Of a stretch of 34,934 bases of DNA, positions 21,890 through 32,907 are shown piece by piece (the stretch's first letter is position 1; the number at the start of each line of letters is the position of its first letter). The notes below the pieces were generated by a model that was not told the origin of the DNA, ran no database searches, and saw only the letters and a program-made list of their open reading frames with translations. This stretch comes from Cylindrobasidium torrendii FP15055 ss-10 (taxonomy: Eukaryota > Basidiomycota > Agaricomycetes > Agaricales > Physalacriaceae), in NCBI GenBank assembly GCA_000934385.1, contig KN880679.1, forward strand, positions 1 to 34,934, read 5' to 3'. A program made the position numbers and the translations under genes.

Positions 21890-22515
21890 AGCTTGCAACC
21901 TCACGACTTTCACGACCCTTTACGCACACCAAGTTACCCTACACACGCACTGTATTTGGATTAATATGGATTATGCTCGCTGATATACTATTGCACATTT
22001 AGGCTAGCTGCTCAGTGCTGTCGCTTCGCATGTCACGTCTGTTTTGCAAGTTATACATGTGCTGGTCACCCATCAAATGACAGGCTGCCACCTCATTGTC
22101 ACTGTCATCGCCGCGAGTGTACATTGTGATTGAGATATCGCTTAGCAAGGCCTTGCAATCTGTTGTGCCAGTTCGCATCGTTGGTGGACTGGTAAGTCGG
22201 CTTGCTTTCCCGCCTTCATTGTCAAACAGTTTCGCACTACCAACGGCTTTGTCCAGGCTGTTGGTGGCACGTCGCCACACATGGATAGCGGGTACGCTTC
22301 GCCAGTGACTAGTGACTAGTGAAGCCTCACATGTCGCCCTTTGATGCTGGGGCAGGCCAGGGTCAGCTTTCGAATGCAATGTCAGGTGACCGCGAAAGCT
22401 CTGTTCCAACGGCTCGAATAAGCACAAGTTCGGAAGGTCTTCAGGAGATTATGGTGCGGTAAAAACCAAGAGTTCTTACTAAGAAGACAAACAGCCCACA
22501 GGACTTTGAGGCTGT
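21890..22515. other. Convergent intergenic region
   Basis: Between the Rab gene (+) and the first small secreted protein gene (-). No supported gene; a short direct repeat GTGACTAGTGACTAGTGA near 22304-22321 is the only structure noticed. Confidence 0.5.
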
Positions 22516-23012
22516 TCAACAAGTAACACTATTGATAAAGCAATTTGGATCCGTCGCCTCGTCCCACACCCACGTCTGAGGCCAAGTCTCCGCGACAATG
22601 GCGAGTATCTCGTCGTAGGTCTTTCCGGTGACACTGTGGCCAGACCTAACGGTGAAGGTCCCATCGCCATTGTCTGTGCCCAAAGAAGGAGCGCCGCCTC
22701 GAGTGTACTGTGTGGTATTTAGCCTTGTGAGGGTCATCACAACAAGTCTCGAGAGGAATGACTGACCGAGATGTTTTGGCCAGGCGCCGATACAGTCATC
22801 TTGTAAAGAAAACCTTGGGAGCGTCAGAAGGTATTGCATCAGATGAAGACGGCAGTCGAACCATAAGTGAGGATGTTAAGGATTTGTAGGCTGTCGTTTT
22901 CGATTCCCCTGGGTGTGACGTTGTATAGGCATGTCGGGCCATCATCAAGAGGCGCGGGGGCGGCAGGGAACGCGAATACGATAAGAATATTCGTAAGCAC
23001 GATGAACTTCAT
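22516..23012 (-). CDS. Small secreted protein, paralog 1
   Basis: Three exons on the minus strand: 22862-23012, 22767-22813, 22516-22707 (129 residues). The N-terminus (MKFIVLTNILIVFAFPAAPA) is a clear signal peptide. The mature protein has three cysteines (GPTC near the start, PNC and the final VTC) and a core with TRGGAPSLGTDNGDGTFTV and ETWPQTWVW. It has the same length, exon phases and motif order as the gene at 23673. I do not recognise the family; it has no catalytic signature. Probably extracellular. An effector-like, wall-associated or structural role cannot be told apart. Confidence 0.8.
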
Positions 23013-23672
23013 GGTGACTTAGTTCGTTCGTAGGAAAAATGGCTTGGGTTTATATAAGTACTCGAAAGACACTTCGGTAAGTATGCCGCTTATGATCAAT
23101 GAAAACTCAAGGCGACTTATTAGAAAGAAGAGAAGAATGGCCATTTGACCTATACACTGTATGGCCCTACTTGAACTCACTTGAATCCGGAGTTGTGCCT
23201 CACCGAAACGTAGGCGCATACGCCTCCACAAGGTCTGCACACTTTGTGGTAAGATCAAATATATATGCATGTGTCGGATGAGGGCAGGTCCGCAGAATAA
23301 AACTGAGAAAAGTTAAGTAGCCAGACTAGTTCGTCCTTGGGCACGCAGATACTTGAGGGTCCTAAACAGACGACGGACTGATTCCGGTCGGCGATTCGAA
23401 CCTCGGACGCCGCCGGACGGGGCATCTCATATATCTCAGAACGGAAAACCCTTTTCCCCTTCCTACTCTTCGAGCATATGCTGTATCTAGTCGTTTTCTA
23501 AAGGCCCGACGCACTGTATGGAGTTGTTCTGAAACCTCTGCATCACGCGCTACGCAAATCAACTGGGGACCCTCTGCGTTTCGCTATCTTGTACATTGAT
23601 GAAGCCAAATTGCCATGTAGAGGATTGTATACATGGTCGTGCGCACTCCCCGCCCCTTCCTTCGAGTCCGTC
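23013..23672. other. Intergenic between the two small secreted protein genes
   Basis: No gene seen. Contains the TATA box above and a GC-rich hairpin: CCGGTCGGCG (23384-23393) against CGCCGCCGG (23408-23416), with a loop holding TTCGAA. Confidence 0.5.
23049..23056 (-). promoter_or_regulatory. TATA box, small secreted protein 1
   Basis: TATATAAA on the minus strand, 37-44 nt upstream of the ATG at 23012. Confidence 0.55.
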
Positions 23673-24195
23673 CTAGCAAGTGGCTGAATTGATGAACCAG
23701 TTGTATCCTGGGTCACCGTCCTCCCAAACCCATGTCTGGGGCCAGGTCTCCGTAATGATGTTGGAAATCTCGTCGAATGTCTTCCCATCAACGGTCAGTC
23801 CAGATGTTACGGTGTACGTCCCATCCGCATTTGTGGCGGTCACTCTTGGACCACCAGAGGAGGTGTACTGTGGGAAAAAATCAGTATTAATTCGCAATAA
23901 TTATTCATGAATTCCAAGAGAAAAGAAAGAAATCTGAAAAAAAAGCACGCACCGAGATAGTCGTTCCGGGTACAGACTTCGACATCTTGACCAAGAAACC
24001 TGTTGCATTTTAATATATTGGAATTACAAAGAGCCTATCCTACGCACCGTAAGTGAGCTGATTGGCTGCGCCCACTCCGTATTTGGCATCCTTTGGGACG
24101 ACATTGAACTCGCAAGTCGGGCCACCATCTCTTGTAACGGGTGAAGCGGCGACAAGAGAGGCGAAGGCAAGAGCAACAGTAGAAATAAACTTCAT
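23673..24195 (-). CDS. Small secreted protein, paralog 2
   Basis: Three exons on the minus strand: 24048-24195, 23953-23999, 23673-23867 (129 residues). Signal peptide MKFISTVALAFASLVAA. The mature protein has just two cysteines, in GPTCEFNV and at the very C-terminus, probably joined by a disulfide. Shared with paralog 1: LTYGFL.KM, TIS.YT..G, DGTYTV, the GKTFDEI core and ETWPQTWVW. The middle exon is 47 nt in both genes and the intron phases are identical, so the pair arose by tandem duplication. The second intron (85 nt) is longer and T-rich. Function unknown; extracellular location inferred. Confidence 0.82.
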
Positions 24196-25034
24196 GTCGA
24201 AAACTTGATTCTTGTCAAGGGCGACTGGGTGGGGCGGTTAGTAACACTTGTGCTCTCACGCCTTTATATGCATTTACCTCTGTCTCAAAGCTTCCGGTGC
24301 GACTCTTCGCAGATGCACAAGGCATGTTTGTTACAGGGCTGCAACAGAGCGCGGGGAAAGGCACATACACATACTACTTCGTGTACTACTGGGCTAGAGC
24401 GCTCGTTCTGACCGAAGATCCATGTTGGAGGTCGTGTGGCTAGTAGAAGAATGTGCATACATAGCACTGCTCTTGGAGTAAAGATCAAACTATTCCCTCT
24501 AGGGGTTTCGAAACCCGTTACGCACTTCTATGAGTACGCACCTTCGGCATGAACTTGAGGGCGTTGCTCAGCTTGAAACGGACTGGGATAGGAAGGGGGA
24601 AATCGAACACAAATCAGGGCACTAGTCTTTGCTCTGAGCCCAACAAATCGAGTATATCATGAACACATACAAATTTATTAGAAAACGTCCTTGTGCATCG
24701 GTATTGTTAAGTTACATGCTGAATAATCAACAATTGAGCGCTGCGATCATCAATGCGCAGTCAAAAAACTACAGTTCACTTGTTGCAGGCGACTGCTTAC
24801 AATCTCTAATGGCGTAATACCACATCGGGTGGCCTTATGCTTCAGCTCATAATACCCCAAAGCATTCGTACATGTGAAGGCATTGCCTGAGTTATACAAA
24901 GTAGGAAATCCGCAACTACTACTAATGCATAACGAAGTTACATGGCTGGCTAGCACTCAGTCGAGCTCATTGCTCGAGTAAGGCGGACAATTTAAATTCG
25001 ACTGCATACTTCTTCTCTTCCCCCGATTGGCGCT
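24196..25034. other. Intergenic region, 839 bp
   Basis: Upstream of small secreted protein 2 and downstream of the gene at 25035. I see no supported ORF, RNA gene or repeat. Local inverted sequence GGGTTTCGAAACCC near 24501-24514 is the only notable structure. Confidence 0.5.
24262..24268 (-). promoter_or_regulatory. TATA box, small secreted protein 2
   Basis: TATAAAG on the minus strand, about 67 nt upstream of the ATG at 24195. Confidence 0.45.
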
Positions 25035-25954
25035 TTAGATGCTCATTTCCTTCATTTTACCTTCCAGATCGACCTCAGATGACACAATCTTGCCATCCCG
25101 CACGACACGCCGCGTCTGTTCTCGAACGATACGTTGTCTGACCGCCTTCCTGTCGTCCATGAACCTACGCTTAGCCTAGATGGCAGAGTGAGCACAGGAT
25201 CCCGAGAAGAAGGGCGAAGAATGACATACAATGACCCGAGCGTCTTCTGAGTCTTCGCGTTTTCTGCGCTCTCCAAGATAATCATCCACTCGCCGTTCTT
25301 CGAGATGGAGCGCATCGTCGAGAAGGTGTATACAAAGCTTGAGCTGCTCAAGGTCGCCTGAGAATTCTCGCACGGGTGTCCCATCGCTCAGAACCTCCAG
25401 ATGAATGAGTACAACTACGGCGCTCGCGCAATGAAAAGGCTTACTTTCTCCAGCTTGAACCCCATCTCCAACCAAAGCATTAGTTTGCCAGAAACTTGGA
25501 TGACACCCTACACACCTCGTTGCCAAATTCCCGCACTCCAGGCGTGCCATAGAAATGCTTAAGCATCTTCTTGCTGTTCACTTTGAGCGCACATACGCCT
25601 CCTCGCTCGAGCGCATGCTTGCCAGTTTCAAGAAGAAACTACAGAGACGTCTTATCAGTAAGTTCATATAGTGCACGGTCAAATGAAGGTCAAGCGGATT
25701 CACAGCAAGCACAATACCACAATGCTCACCTTGAGCCCTTCAACGCCCTCTTTCGACGCGGGATGGGCGCCCTTCTTGCCCAAAATACCAATGTCAATCA
25801 TCTTCCGCATCCTTGTTCGCTCATCGTAGCTATGGTCAAAGTCGCCAAATACAGGCTGATCGTCCGGATTAGACGTGATAATATTCCTGCGCTCCTTGGT
25901 TATCTGGCGCTCAGCGGCGGCAGCGTGAACCTGTGCCCTCTGCTCTGGGGTCAT
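25035..25954 (-). CDS. Unidentified 224-residue protein, charged and helical
   Basis: Five exons on the minus strand: 25730-25954, 25516-25638, 25445-25465, 25230-25394, 25035-25175 (224 residues). The start MTPEQRAQVHAAAAERQ is the first ATG of a frame continuing through all exons. The third exon is 21 nt; an alternative acceptor (exon from 25453) would give 9 nt, also in frame. The use of several in-frame short introns suggests a real, conserved gene. The protein has no signal peptide or membrane segment and is rich in Arg, Glu and Lys with long predicted helices, especially the C-terminus (MDDRKAVRQRIVREQTRR). I do not recognise the family and assign no function. Confidence 0.72.
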
Positions 25955-26258
25955 GGCCGTCGATGAGAGAAAGATACGGAGCACGTGAGAACTCGTGAGA
26001 AATAGAAGCTGCCCTTTCAGAGTCTGCCGTAGGCGGATGGCGAAGCTAAACAGACGCCTTGGTGGAGTGTACGTACTTCCACACACGGCCGAGCCCTTCA
26101 TATTACTTCATTCCCATCACGCTGCTTGATACATGACTGGGAGCACAATCCAATAATCCACTGGAATTATTCCACAAAACAATGGCGGAGAATATGTACG
26201 CACAAACTTGAAAATTTCGACCTCTACACCATCTACACCTCGGAAAACAGGACAGCGC
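25955..26258. other. Short intergenic region
   Basis: Promoter of the gene at 25954 (-) and 3' flank of the ChAPs gene. No other feature seen. Confidence 0.5.
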
Positions 26259-28760
26259 CTAGAAGTCGTACCCCTCCACCCGGAACGCCTTGCCATATTG
26301 CAAGTAGCTGTCCATGATTTTCAGGATGCTGTCCGGCAGACCCATGCTGATGAGCGTGAACGATATTTTCGCGTGTCCATGAAGCTGTCCAAGCTTGAAG
26401 AAAGCGCGCGCAATCTGCGTTGGGTACTGTGGGAACACCAATCAGACAAAAACCGGCAGATATGTGCACGAAGACTTACTGTCATCTCAGTGTATTCTGC
26501 CCATTGATATGCTGCGACACGAATAGCCGCCTGTATACAGCGCTGAATATCACCCTCTTCGCTGTACATCTCCATGAGCTTTGCCCATGGCTTCACGCTC
26601 CATCGTGACCCGTCCAAACACCTTTGGTATGCCTCCTTTGCCTCTTCCTTGTGGTGCAGTCGTACACCCAAGTCGCCCAGGATTTCCCATTCATACGACG
26701 TCTTCCTATACGCGACATGCTGAGTCTTGAAGTGCGCTACCTCCGCCCGGAAGATTGTCCACACCCGCAGGTCCTCATAGAGCACCATGAACAAATTGTC
26801 TAGCCATCTCTCGCACAATCGTTTGCTTGCAAAGTTCGAGGCAGACGGATCCCCAGGTCGAGGCGTTTCCGTACCGTTTACTCCTTCCGGAGCCTCCTCA
26901 GGTGGTGGTTGTGTTGCTAACGGCTTTTCCAATGCCTTCTGACCATTCGGCAAGTTCGCGGCAATATTTCCATCCTCATCGACATCCCTGTCAGACTCCG
27001 TCGACACGCGAATCATGGGAATATTGGGCGCGTCGAGGGCATCCTTGCTACCGCTCTTCAAACCCCGTGTGCTTGCACCATCGTTCTCGTCGACCTCTTC
27101 AACAGATGGCCGCGGGTCGGCTTGGGTCTTCTGCATACGGTACTCCTCCTCCATGACAAAGACCTCACTGCGAGTCTTGAGAAGGGCGTCCCAGCCCATT
27201 CTTGCGACGAGCTTAGTGAGGAGACTGTAGGCGCGGGACCATGTTCCACGTAGTCCAGGACTTGGTAGCCGTTGCAGCGCAGGGTCGGCCTCATCCTCTT
27301 CGGTCTTGAGCCCACGGTCGGGAAGGATTTCGCCGATAGGTTTGAGAAATGGCAGATGGATCTTGGCTGGTGTGATAGGCCGGTGGACGTCACGACCGTT
27401 GTATGTGAACATGGGGCATGAGTTGAGCGTAAGCAGCGCGGCATCGTACTGTCCAAGGTCGATGTATAGCTCGGTAAGCTTCTCCCAAGTGACGAATTCG
27501 CTTGGGGCACAGTTGACGGCTTGACGCGCAAGTTTGAGTGCCCAGTCAGTCTTGCCCTTGCTGCGAAGGAAGTCGCACTGGACGTGCAGGAGTGTGTATG
27601 ATTGAGGTGTTTGCTTCATCGCGGCTGCCATGACCTGCACCGCCTTGACTTCTTCATCTATGGAATGGTTAGAATGTTGAACAAACTAGTGGGAGGGGCC
27701 AACGCACTCATTCCAATATATGATTTAGCCAATAGCCCCGCGACCTCGGGCTCCCTTTGGGATAGCTTCTCAAACAAGTTGGCAATTGGTTGATAGCGTC
27801 CACTGTCACCAAAGTACTTCATAATACCAGCGGTAAGGTGGTTGGACACGACGGTTGCGACCTGGATCTCGGGGTCTGAGCCTACTTGCCAGCCTTTGCG
27901 GAAGGTTAGAATCTCCCACCAAAAGACTGAAGACGACGCACCTTTTGAGAACAGCGCCTCTGCCGCCTGTAAGAAACGAATCTCGCCGTCCAAAGAGGTA
28001 ATGGGGTCCAGCTTGCGATACGCGTCCAGGTAATAGGTCGGGTCATCAGAGTACAGAATCGATCTGAGCAGGGCCGATACATAGGTTTCTTGCCAGAGTT
28101 CGGGAGTCGCTTCGTGGCTAGGAGGGTTTCAATAACTACGCAGCTACAAGAGGGAGGACGCACCGCTCGCCGCGCAAATCGACCACGTAGGCGTTAACGC
28201 CCCCTGGAATTTTGACATCGACGCGTACATCGACGCGTGAGAATGCATTGAAGCAGCTGCGACCTCCATGTGAACCTTGTTGTACAGACTTGGTAGGGCG
28301 CGACCTACCAGAAACAACCATTCTTGACCTTCCATGTAGGCCCCTTCGCGAACCAGGCGCCAGAGTCTTCGATTGCGTATGTCAAGGAGTTGATGTATGC
28401 GGCCAGGGATGCAGATGAGGAGGCGTCAACCCCAGAGATATAGTGCCATGATCCCATCTGTTAAGCGTGAACGGACGTCTGGGATGCTGTATGCAACGCA
28501 CATCGCGTGTACCGGCCTTGCCAGTGCTCTTGACAACATGACATAGATCTGGAGGTCCCAGCTCGCGGAACGTAGCTGTAATTCGGTCAGTAGCTTGGTC
28601 TATCCATCTTCGAGACGCGTCGACGCACATAAACTCTCCGTTCTCGCGGTCAGACTCTCGCCCAATTCAACCTGCACACGCGTAAGCGTCAAGTGGGAGC
28701 ACGCGCATATTATCCGACCTCAAAAAGTTCGGGAATCTCCTTGAAAGTTGCCTCGGCCAT
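26259..28760 (-). CDS. BUD7: ChAPs family protein (Bud7/Bch1-like exomer cargo adaptor)
   Basis: Nine exons on the minus strand: 28719-28760, 28629-28671, 28502-28575, 28309-28457, 28164-28256, 27942-28117, 27708-27893, 26480-27657, 26259-26426 (702 residues). Family hallmarks in order: KEIPELFEVELGESLT, LGPPDLCHVVK, WHYISGVDASSSASLAAYIN, FNAFSRVDVRVDVKIPGG, TPR-like helices, LNSCPMFTYNGRDVHRPITP, and the end GHAKISFTLISMGLP to VEGYDF. An insert of about 110 disordered residues sits between the TPR blocks. In yeast, ChAPs bind Chs5 and Arf1 to form exomer, which exports chitin synthase III and other cargo from the trans-Golgi. Yeast has four paralogs; whether this genome has more cannot be seen here, so the symbol marks the family. 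The splice at exon 4/5 is the least certain. Confidence 0.9.
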
Positions 28761-29673
28761 GGCAGCAATTCGGGGATCGTGGAAGTAAGAAGGAAACCGC
28801 GCCAGCCCGACGTGATCGATCAATCATTGATCGGCGCATCACAGAAGGGCGCATCAATGCAGTAACAAGTTAGGTGCCACTGGTTAAAACCCATCTAACG
28901 CTTCTTGAAGCTTAAGGATATTCTCGAGCAGAGGTAGTGATACAGCATGACAACTGACAATGAGTTCACGGCCTTGGCTCGCTTTTACGAAGAATTCGAC
29001 TCAAGTCACAGTATGTACATGCGAGCGTCTCCATACAAGTAACAGCCTCTGTGGATGCAGAATCAAATCCTGTTTCTACAATCATTAAGGAATTCTCTCT
29101 TTTGAGGAATATAAGTACAGGCTACTGAGAACTGTCAGAAGTAATGCTTAACAAGGCGGAAGTTTACAGACCTAGTTCGAAGGATAACGCTTGAAATTCC
29201 TCGATATATAGATTAAATGGAACAGGGTGAGCAAGCTCATAGATCCTAGATATTCAAGGTCAATCTAAACTGATCTTTAGGGCATTGGACATCAGATTAT
29301 ACACTGGGAATATGGGTCTACATCAGGTCTACATGCAGGAACAAGATTGTGGGCACGGGCCCTTCAACATCATGGAGCTCAATGTAATTATTTTCATTGC
29401 AAAATACGTTTGGAGCATTGTTTCAAGTACAAGCTCAACTTGAGTTTACGTCGCACCGCGGTTCAACTTCCGTTGACGCAGAGTCGCAGACCCTTATCGT
29501 GATCGATTTTTGTGCGCCATGGCCGTGAATTCGAGCCTCACTGGCCTTGTATCTTACCTAACAGCGACAGTGTGTGATAGACCTAGAGCCAGACGGGGAA
29601 TATATGTGACCTACTGACTCAGCTGACAAAGCAACAAGACTTTACCTCTAACCACCAACATCCGACCTTCACC
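28761..29673. other. Intergenic region, 913 bp, with a doubtful two-exon mini-gene
   Basis: A possible small gene on the plus strand: exons 28947-29010 and 29061-29128 would encode 43 residues (MTTDNEFTALARFYEEFDSS then KSNPVSTIIKEFSLL). The donor GTATGT and acceptor TGCAG are good, but there is no recognisable domain and alternative downstream splicing is possible. The rest shows nothing beyond AT-rich promoter-like sequence. Confidence 0.3.
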
Positions 29674-31752
29674 ATGAAGACCCCCGGCGTTGCAAAAACA
29701 TGTACACTATGCAGGCAAGCATGTTAAACTCTTCCCGTTGTGGTACAGCTGATTCGACCTGCTCAGAGTCCGTAAACGCGTTAGTAGTCTGTTCAGGTGT
29801 CTTTAGGCATCCCAGTTCTGACCTGTGGACTTGGCATCATCAGCGCTGCGACGGCGTACTTCCCAGCTGTGGCTCGTGCCTTCGGATCCAAAGCCGTCCG
29901 GAGTGTGTCTACGAGAACGACAATGGGAACGCACGGTCTCGTCTCGACCAGATAGACCGTGGCGCCGCCTGCAGAATGTGTCGGTATGTACTCCCTCTTC
30001 CCTAACTAGCGTATCCTGATGTTACACGTATGACCCTTCAGTAAAAGGAAAAAGGTGAGCCCTTCTGATTGAGTATTGAATGTACTGTTGCATCCATTGA
30101 CCGACTACTCGCGACCGTGACAGAGATGCGACGGAACTAAGCCACACTGCACTGCATGCACATCGACGGGCAAACAGGCCGAATGTCATTACTCTGAGGA
30201 AGACGCGTTAGAGGGTGAGGCGCAACTCAAACAACGCATCTCTGAGCTCGAAGCCCGACTTCGTGCTTACGGGCATCGAGAGGGTGTGGACTCCACGGCA
30301 ACATCGAGCTCTACTACCCGTCTCACGCCCGCGGAACACCCTTGCATACCAGAAACCGAAGATGTTGTCAACGCGTAAGTTTTGGCTCAACGTTAGAGAT
30401 GTCTAACGAACACCTGAATAGTGGCCGCGCTTTCCTTATGCATCGAGCGCAGGTGGGGCTATGTCTGACGCAGGAACGTCTTCTGGCAATAGAAAAACGG
30501 GACTACTCCGTCGTACATCCTGCGTTACTGCACGCGACCATTCTGTATGGAACTATCATCCTGGAGTTCACCAACCAGATTGGAAGAGATGGACTCGAAC
30601 TTGAGTCTCATCTCCTGGGATGCGCGATTCGCGAGTTACACGAACCAAAGATCGACAGTACAACCGCCATCGAGGTAAGCTCTCGGGCTCAAGAACTAAA
30701 TTACCCTCTGAAGCTTTGTAGGCGCACCAAATGCTCTGCAAGTATTATTGGTGGCGGGGAGAAATTCTCATGGCCAGAGAACACATCATGAAGGCTTCAC
30801 ATATTGCTATCGAGAAAAACATAGCCCTCCTGCCCTCCGTCCAAATCCTGCAACAGCACTCGATGTACCGTCGCGTGACGTTAGCGCTCGACAAGGACGT
30901 CAGTGCAATCTGTCAACTGCTCTACATGGACCAGGCGCAGTCCATAGCGTGTTTCAATCCTCTCATCTTCCCGGAAAGGTATTATAACGAGCTCGCACTT
31001 TTGCCGGTACGTCTGTAACCACAGAATAAGGGACACTACTCAAAATCCACGAAGAATTTTTACACGGCCTTGTGCGTCGAGTCTTTCGCCGTTGCAGCCC
31101 GGTCCATTTCGCTCTTGCTCTATCGCACGACTATGACTACACTATCTTCTTTAGAAGGAAAAGACTGTTGTAAGCGGGCCTCTTTCGTATGAGAAATCGA
31201 GCCACTCACGCAGCCACAGGCGACATCAGCTCTGCCCAATGGCACAGCAAAACCGAAGACATGCGCCTTCGAATCCGGCAGCACGTCGACGCCGTAGAAA
31301 TACGGCTCATGACGACCGTCCTCACGGCAGACATTATGCAGCTCCGAGCGCTTAAGATCGCTAAGATGATTGCGCTGGGCGCACTCATCGAGATTCACGC
31401 CGTCCTCGCGCCGCTCGACGACAGTATTCGCGAGGAAACGATTGCTATGATCACTGGGGTTATCTCCATCGCGCAATCGTTCGAACTCGATGATTATCCC
31501 AAGTTGTGTCCTCTAGTTGCGGTACGTCTAACCACGTCCTTGCCTGATTTCAAACTTATCATGGAACCATTTTGGTAGCTCCCATTCAGCGCCTCGGTGA
31601 AGGTAGTGAGCGAGGAGGTACGGAGTGGTGGAAGCAATCTCACCGTGGCGGAGCTAAATACCATTCTGGGGGAAATTGACAACTGTTTGACATTGCTTCA
31701 AACAAAGCTTTCGCCGCACATTGTTTGTAGTCCCGTTGTCACCCTCATATAG
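29674..31752 (+). CDS. Zn2Cys6 transcription factor with duplicated zinc cluster, first cluster irregular
   Basis: Exons supported: 29844-29983, 30042-30054, 30124-30374, 30422-30674, 30722-31006, 31055-31169, 31220-31521, 31579-31752. The complete cluster is C-x2-C-x6-C... built from CRMCR, a 13-nt microexon encoding KRKK, and RCDGTKPHCTAC to AECHY. A coiled coil (LKQRISELEARLRAYG) follows, then a divergent fungal regulator middle domain. Just upstream lies most of another cluster: MKTPGVAKTCTLC (29674-29714) and RCDGVLPSCGSCLRIQSRPEC (29844 on). The first piece ends at AG/GCAAGC, a GC-type donor. I found no splice route between 29715 and 29843 that restores C-x6-C spacing. A start at 29700 instead gives one open 558-residue frame lacking the first CxxC. 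Target genes unknown. Confidence 0.7.
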
Positions 31753-32907
31753 CGTACAGCACTATTATTCTACTTTCCTTTTAGCGTGTGCTATACAAGT
31801 TGTTCTATACTGTAACACATCAAAAGTATATTGTCAGATTGCGTCTACCTTGAATGCTAGCGCTCTGGGCTTTGTGTAATAATCAAAAAGGCATGCACTT
31901 GTAAGCACAACAAGCTAAATATGAATAGATCAAATCGACAAAACATACTTACCGATGATGTTGGGCTCGTCTGCATTACAGCAAGAAAGCAGCGCGCTAC
32001 CCATAACGTCTCATCGCAACACACTGGCATTCCAAGGTCACGTGAAGAACCCACAACGGATGGCGCTTCGAGATTTGACTCTCGAGATAAGATTGACTCG
32101 CGATCACGTTGTTATGATTCCCGACTTGTCAACCTTCTCTCCTGTACCCCAGGGGACAGCCTCAGCCTCCAGCTGAAGGCTCGGGCCCAGCGGTCCGGAC
32201 GATCATCTCTACACAATATTCAATATTCTAATTCCTGATCTGCACGACGCTATGACCCGATGCGAAATTTTACCGGCCACTGACCTCTTTGACCTAACGG
32301 CTTGCTTGGCGGCGTCAATTTCTTTTCGTGCAATTTGCCGAATATCCAGTAACCAGTTGTACGCCCTGGAAGGACGGTCATCTAACTCTGGCAAATCGAA
32401 CCCGATGCGACACGAATGGTGATTGGGCGTCAGCAACGTTCCTTTTCCCTATGCTTCTCTCTCCACACAGCTGGGTGAACCTATCTTGATAACACGAACG
32501 TGCAGGTCACGTCGCCAAAGATTCCACTCGAGTAGACCCACAGGCGACTCAAGCGGTGGCCTTTAACGCTGTGACTTACGGCCAGCGCTCCCCAGACGGC
32601 CTGAAGAGGCCTCACCTCACGTCGTCCTGGTCCGCGAAACAGATATTGCCGAACCTCACGACACCCGATCTTTCGGGCAGTCGACTTGTCTTCTAACAAG
32701 CTGGTCCTGGCCCTCTGCTGGATACATACAATCGTCCCTTCGAGCATGTGCTTCATCTCGCTGTTCCCTCCAAAAGTGCTCCCTGTCGAATTCTTGGGCC
32801 GAGTAAAATCGAGATATAAAAGAAGACGAGCAAGGTTTCCAGCCTGACAGCCGCTCCCTACATCCCCCCACGTTCACTCGTTGTTCCATTTCGCTCTTTA
32901 CACCAAT
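31753..32907. other. Intergenic region, 1155 bp
   Basis: No supported gene. Short ORFs on both strands lack good starts or splice partners. An E-box-like CACGTG lies near 32039. The right end is the promoter of the secreted phosphatase-fold gene. Confidence 0.5.
32815..32822 (+). promoter_or_regulatory. TATA box of the EEP-family gene
   Basis: TATAAAAG about 90 nt upstream of the ATG at 32908. Confidence 0.55.

Noticed and set aside
23384..23416. GC-rich hairpin containing GGTTCGAATC (minus), resembling a tRNA B-box
   Set aside because: The T-stem would not pair, no A-box is seen at the right distance, and no cloverleaf can be drawn. A SINE relic is possible but unsupported.
32209..32436. 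75-codon minus-strand ORF with fairly protein-like sequence
   Set aside because: It opens on TTG rather than ATG, has no upstream exon that I could join, and shows no domain.
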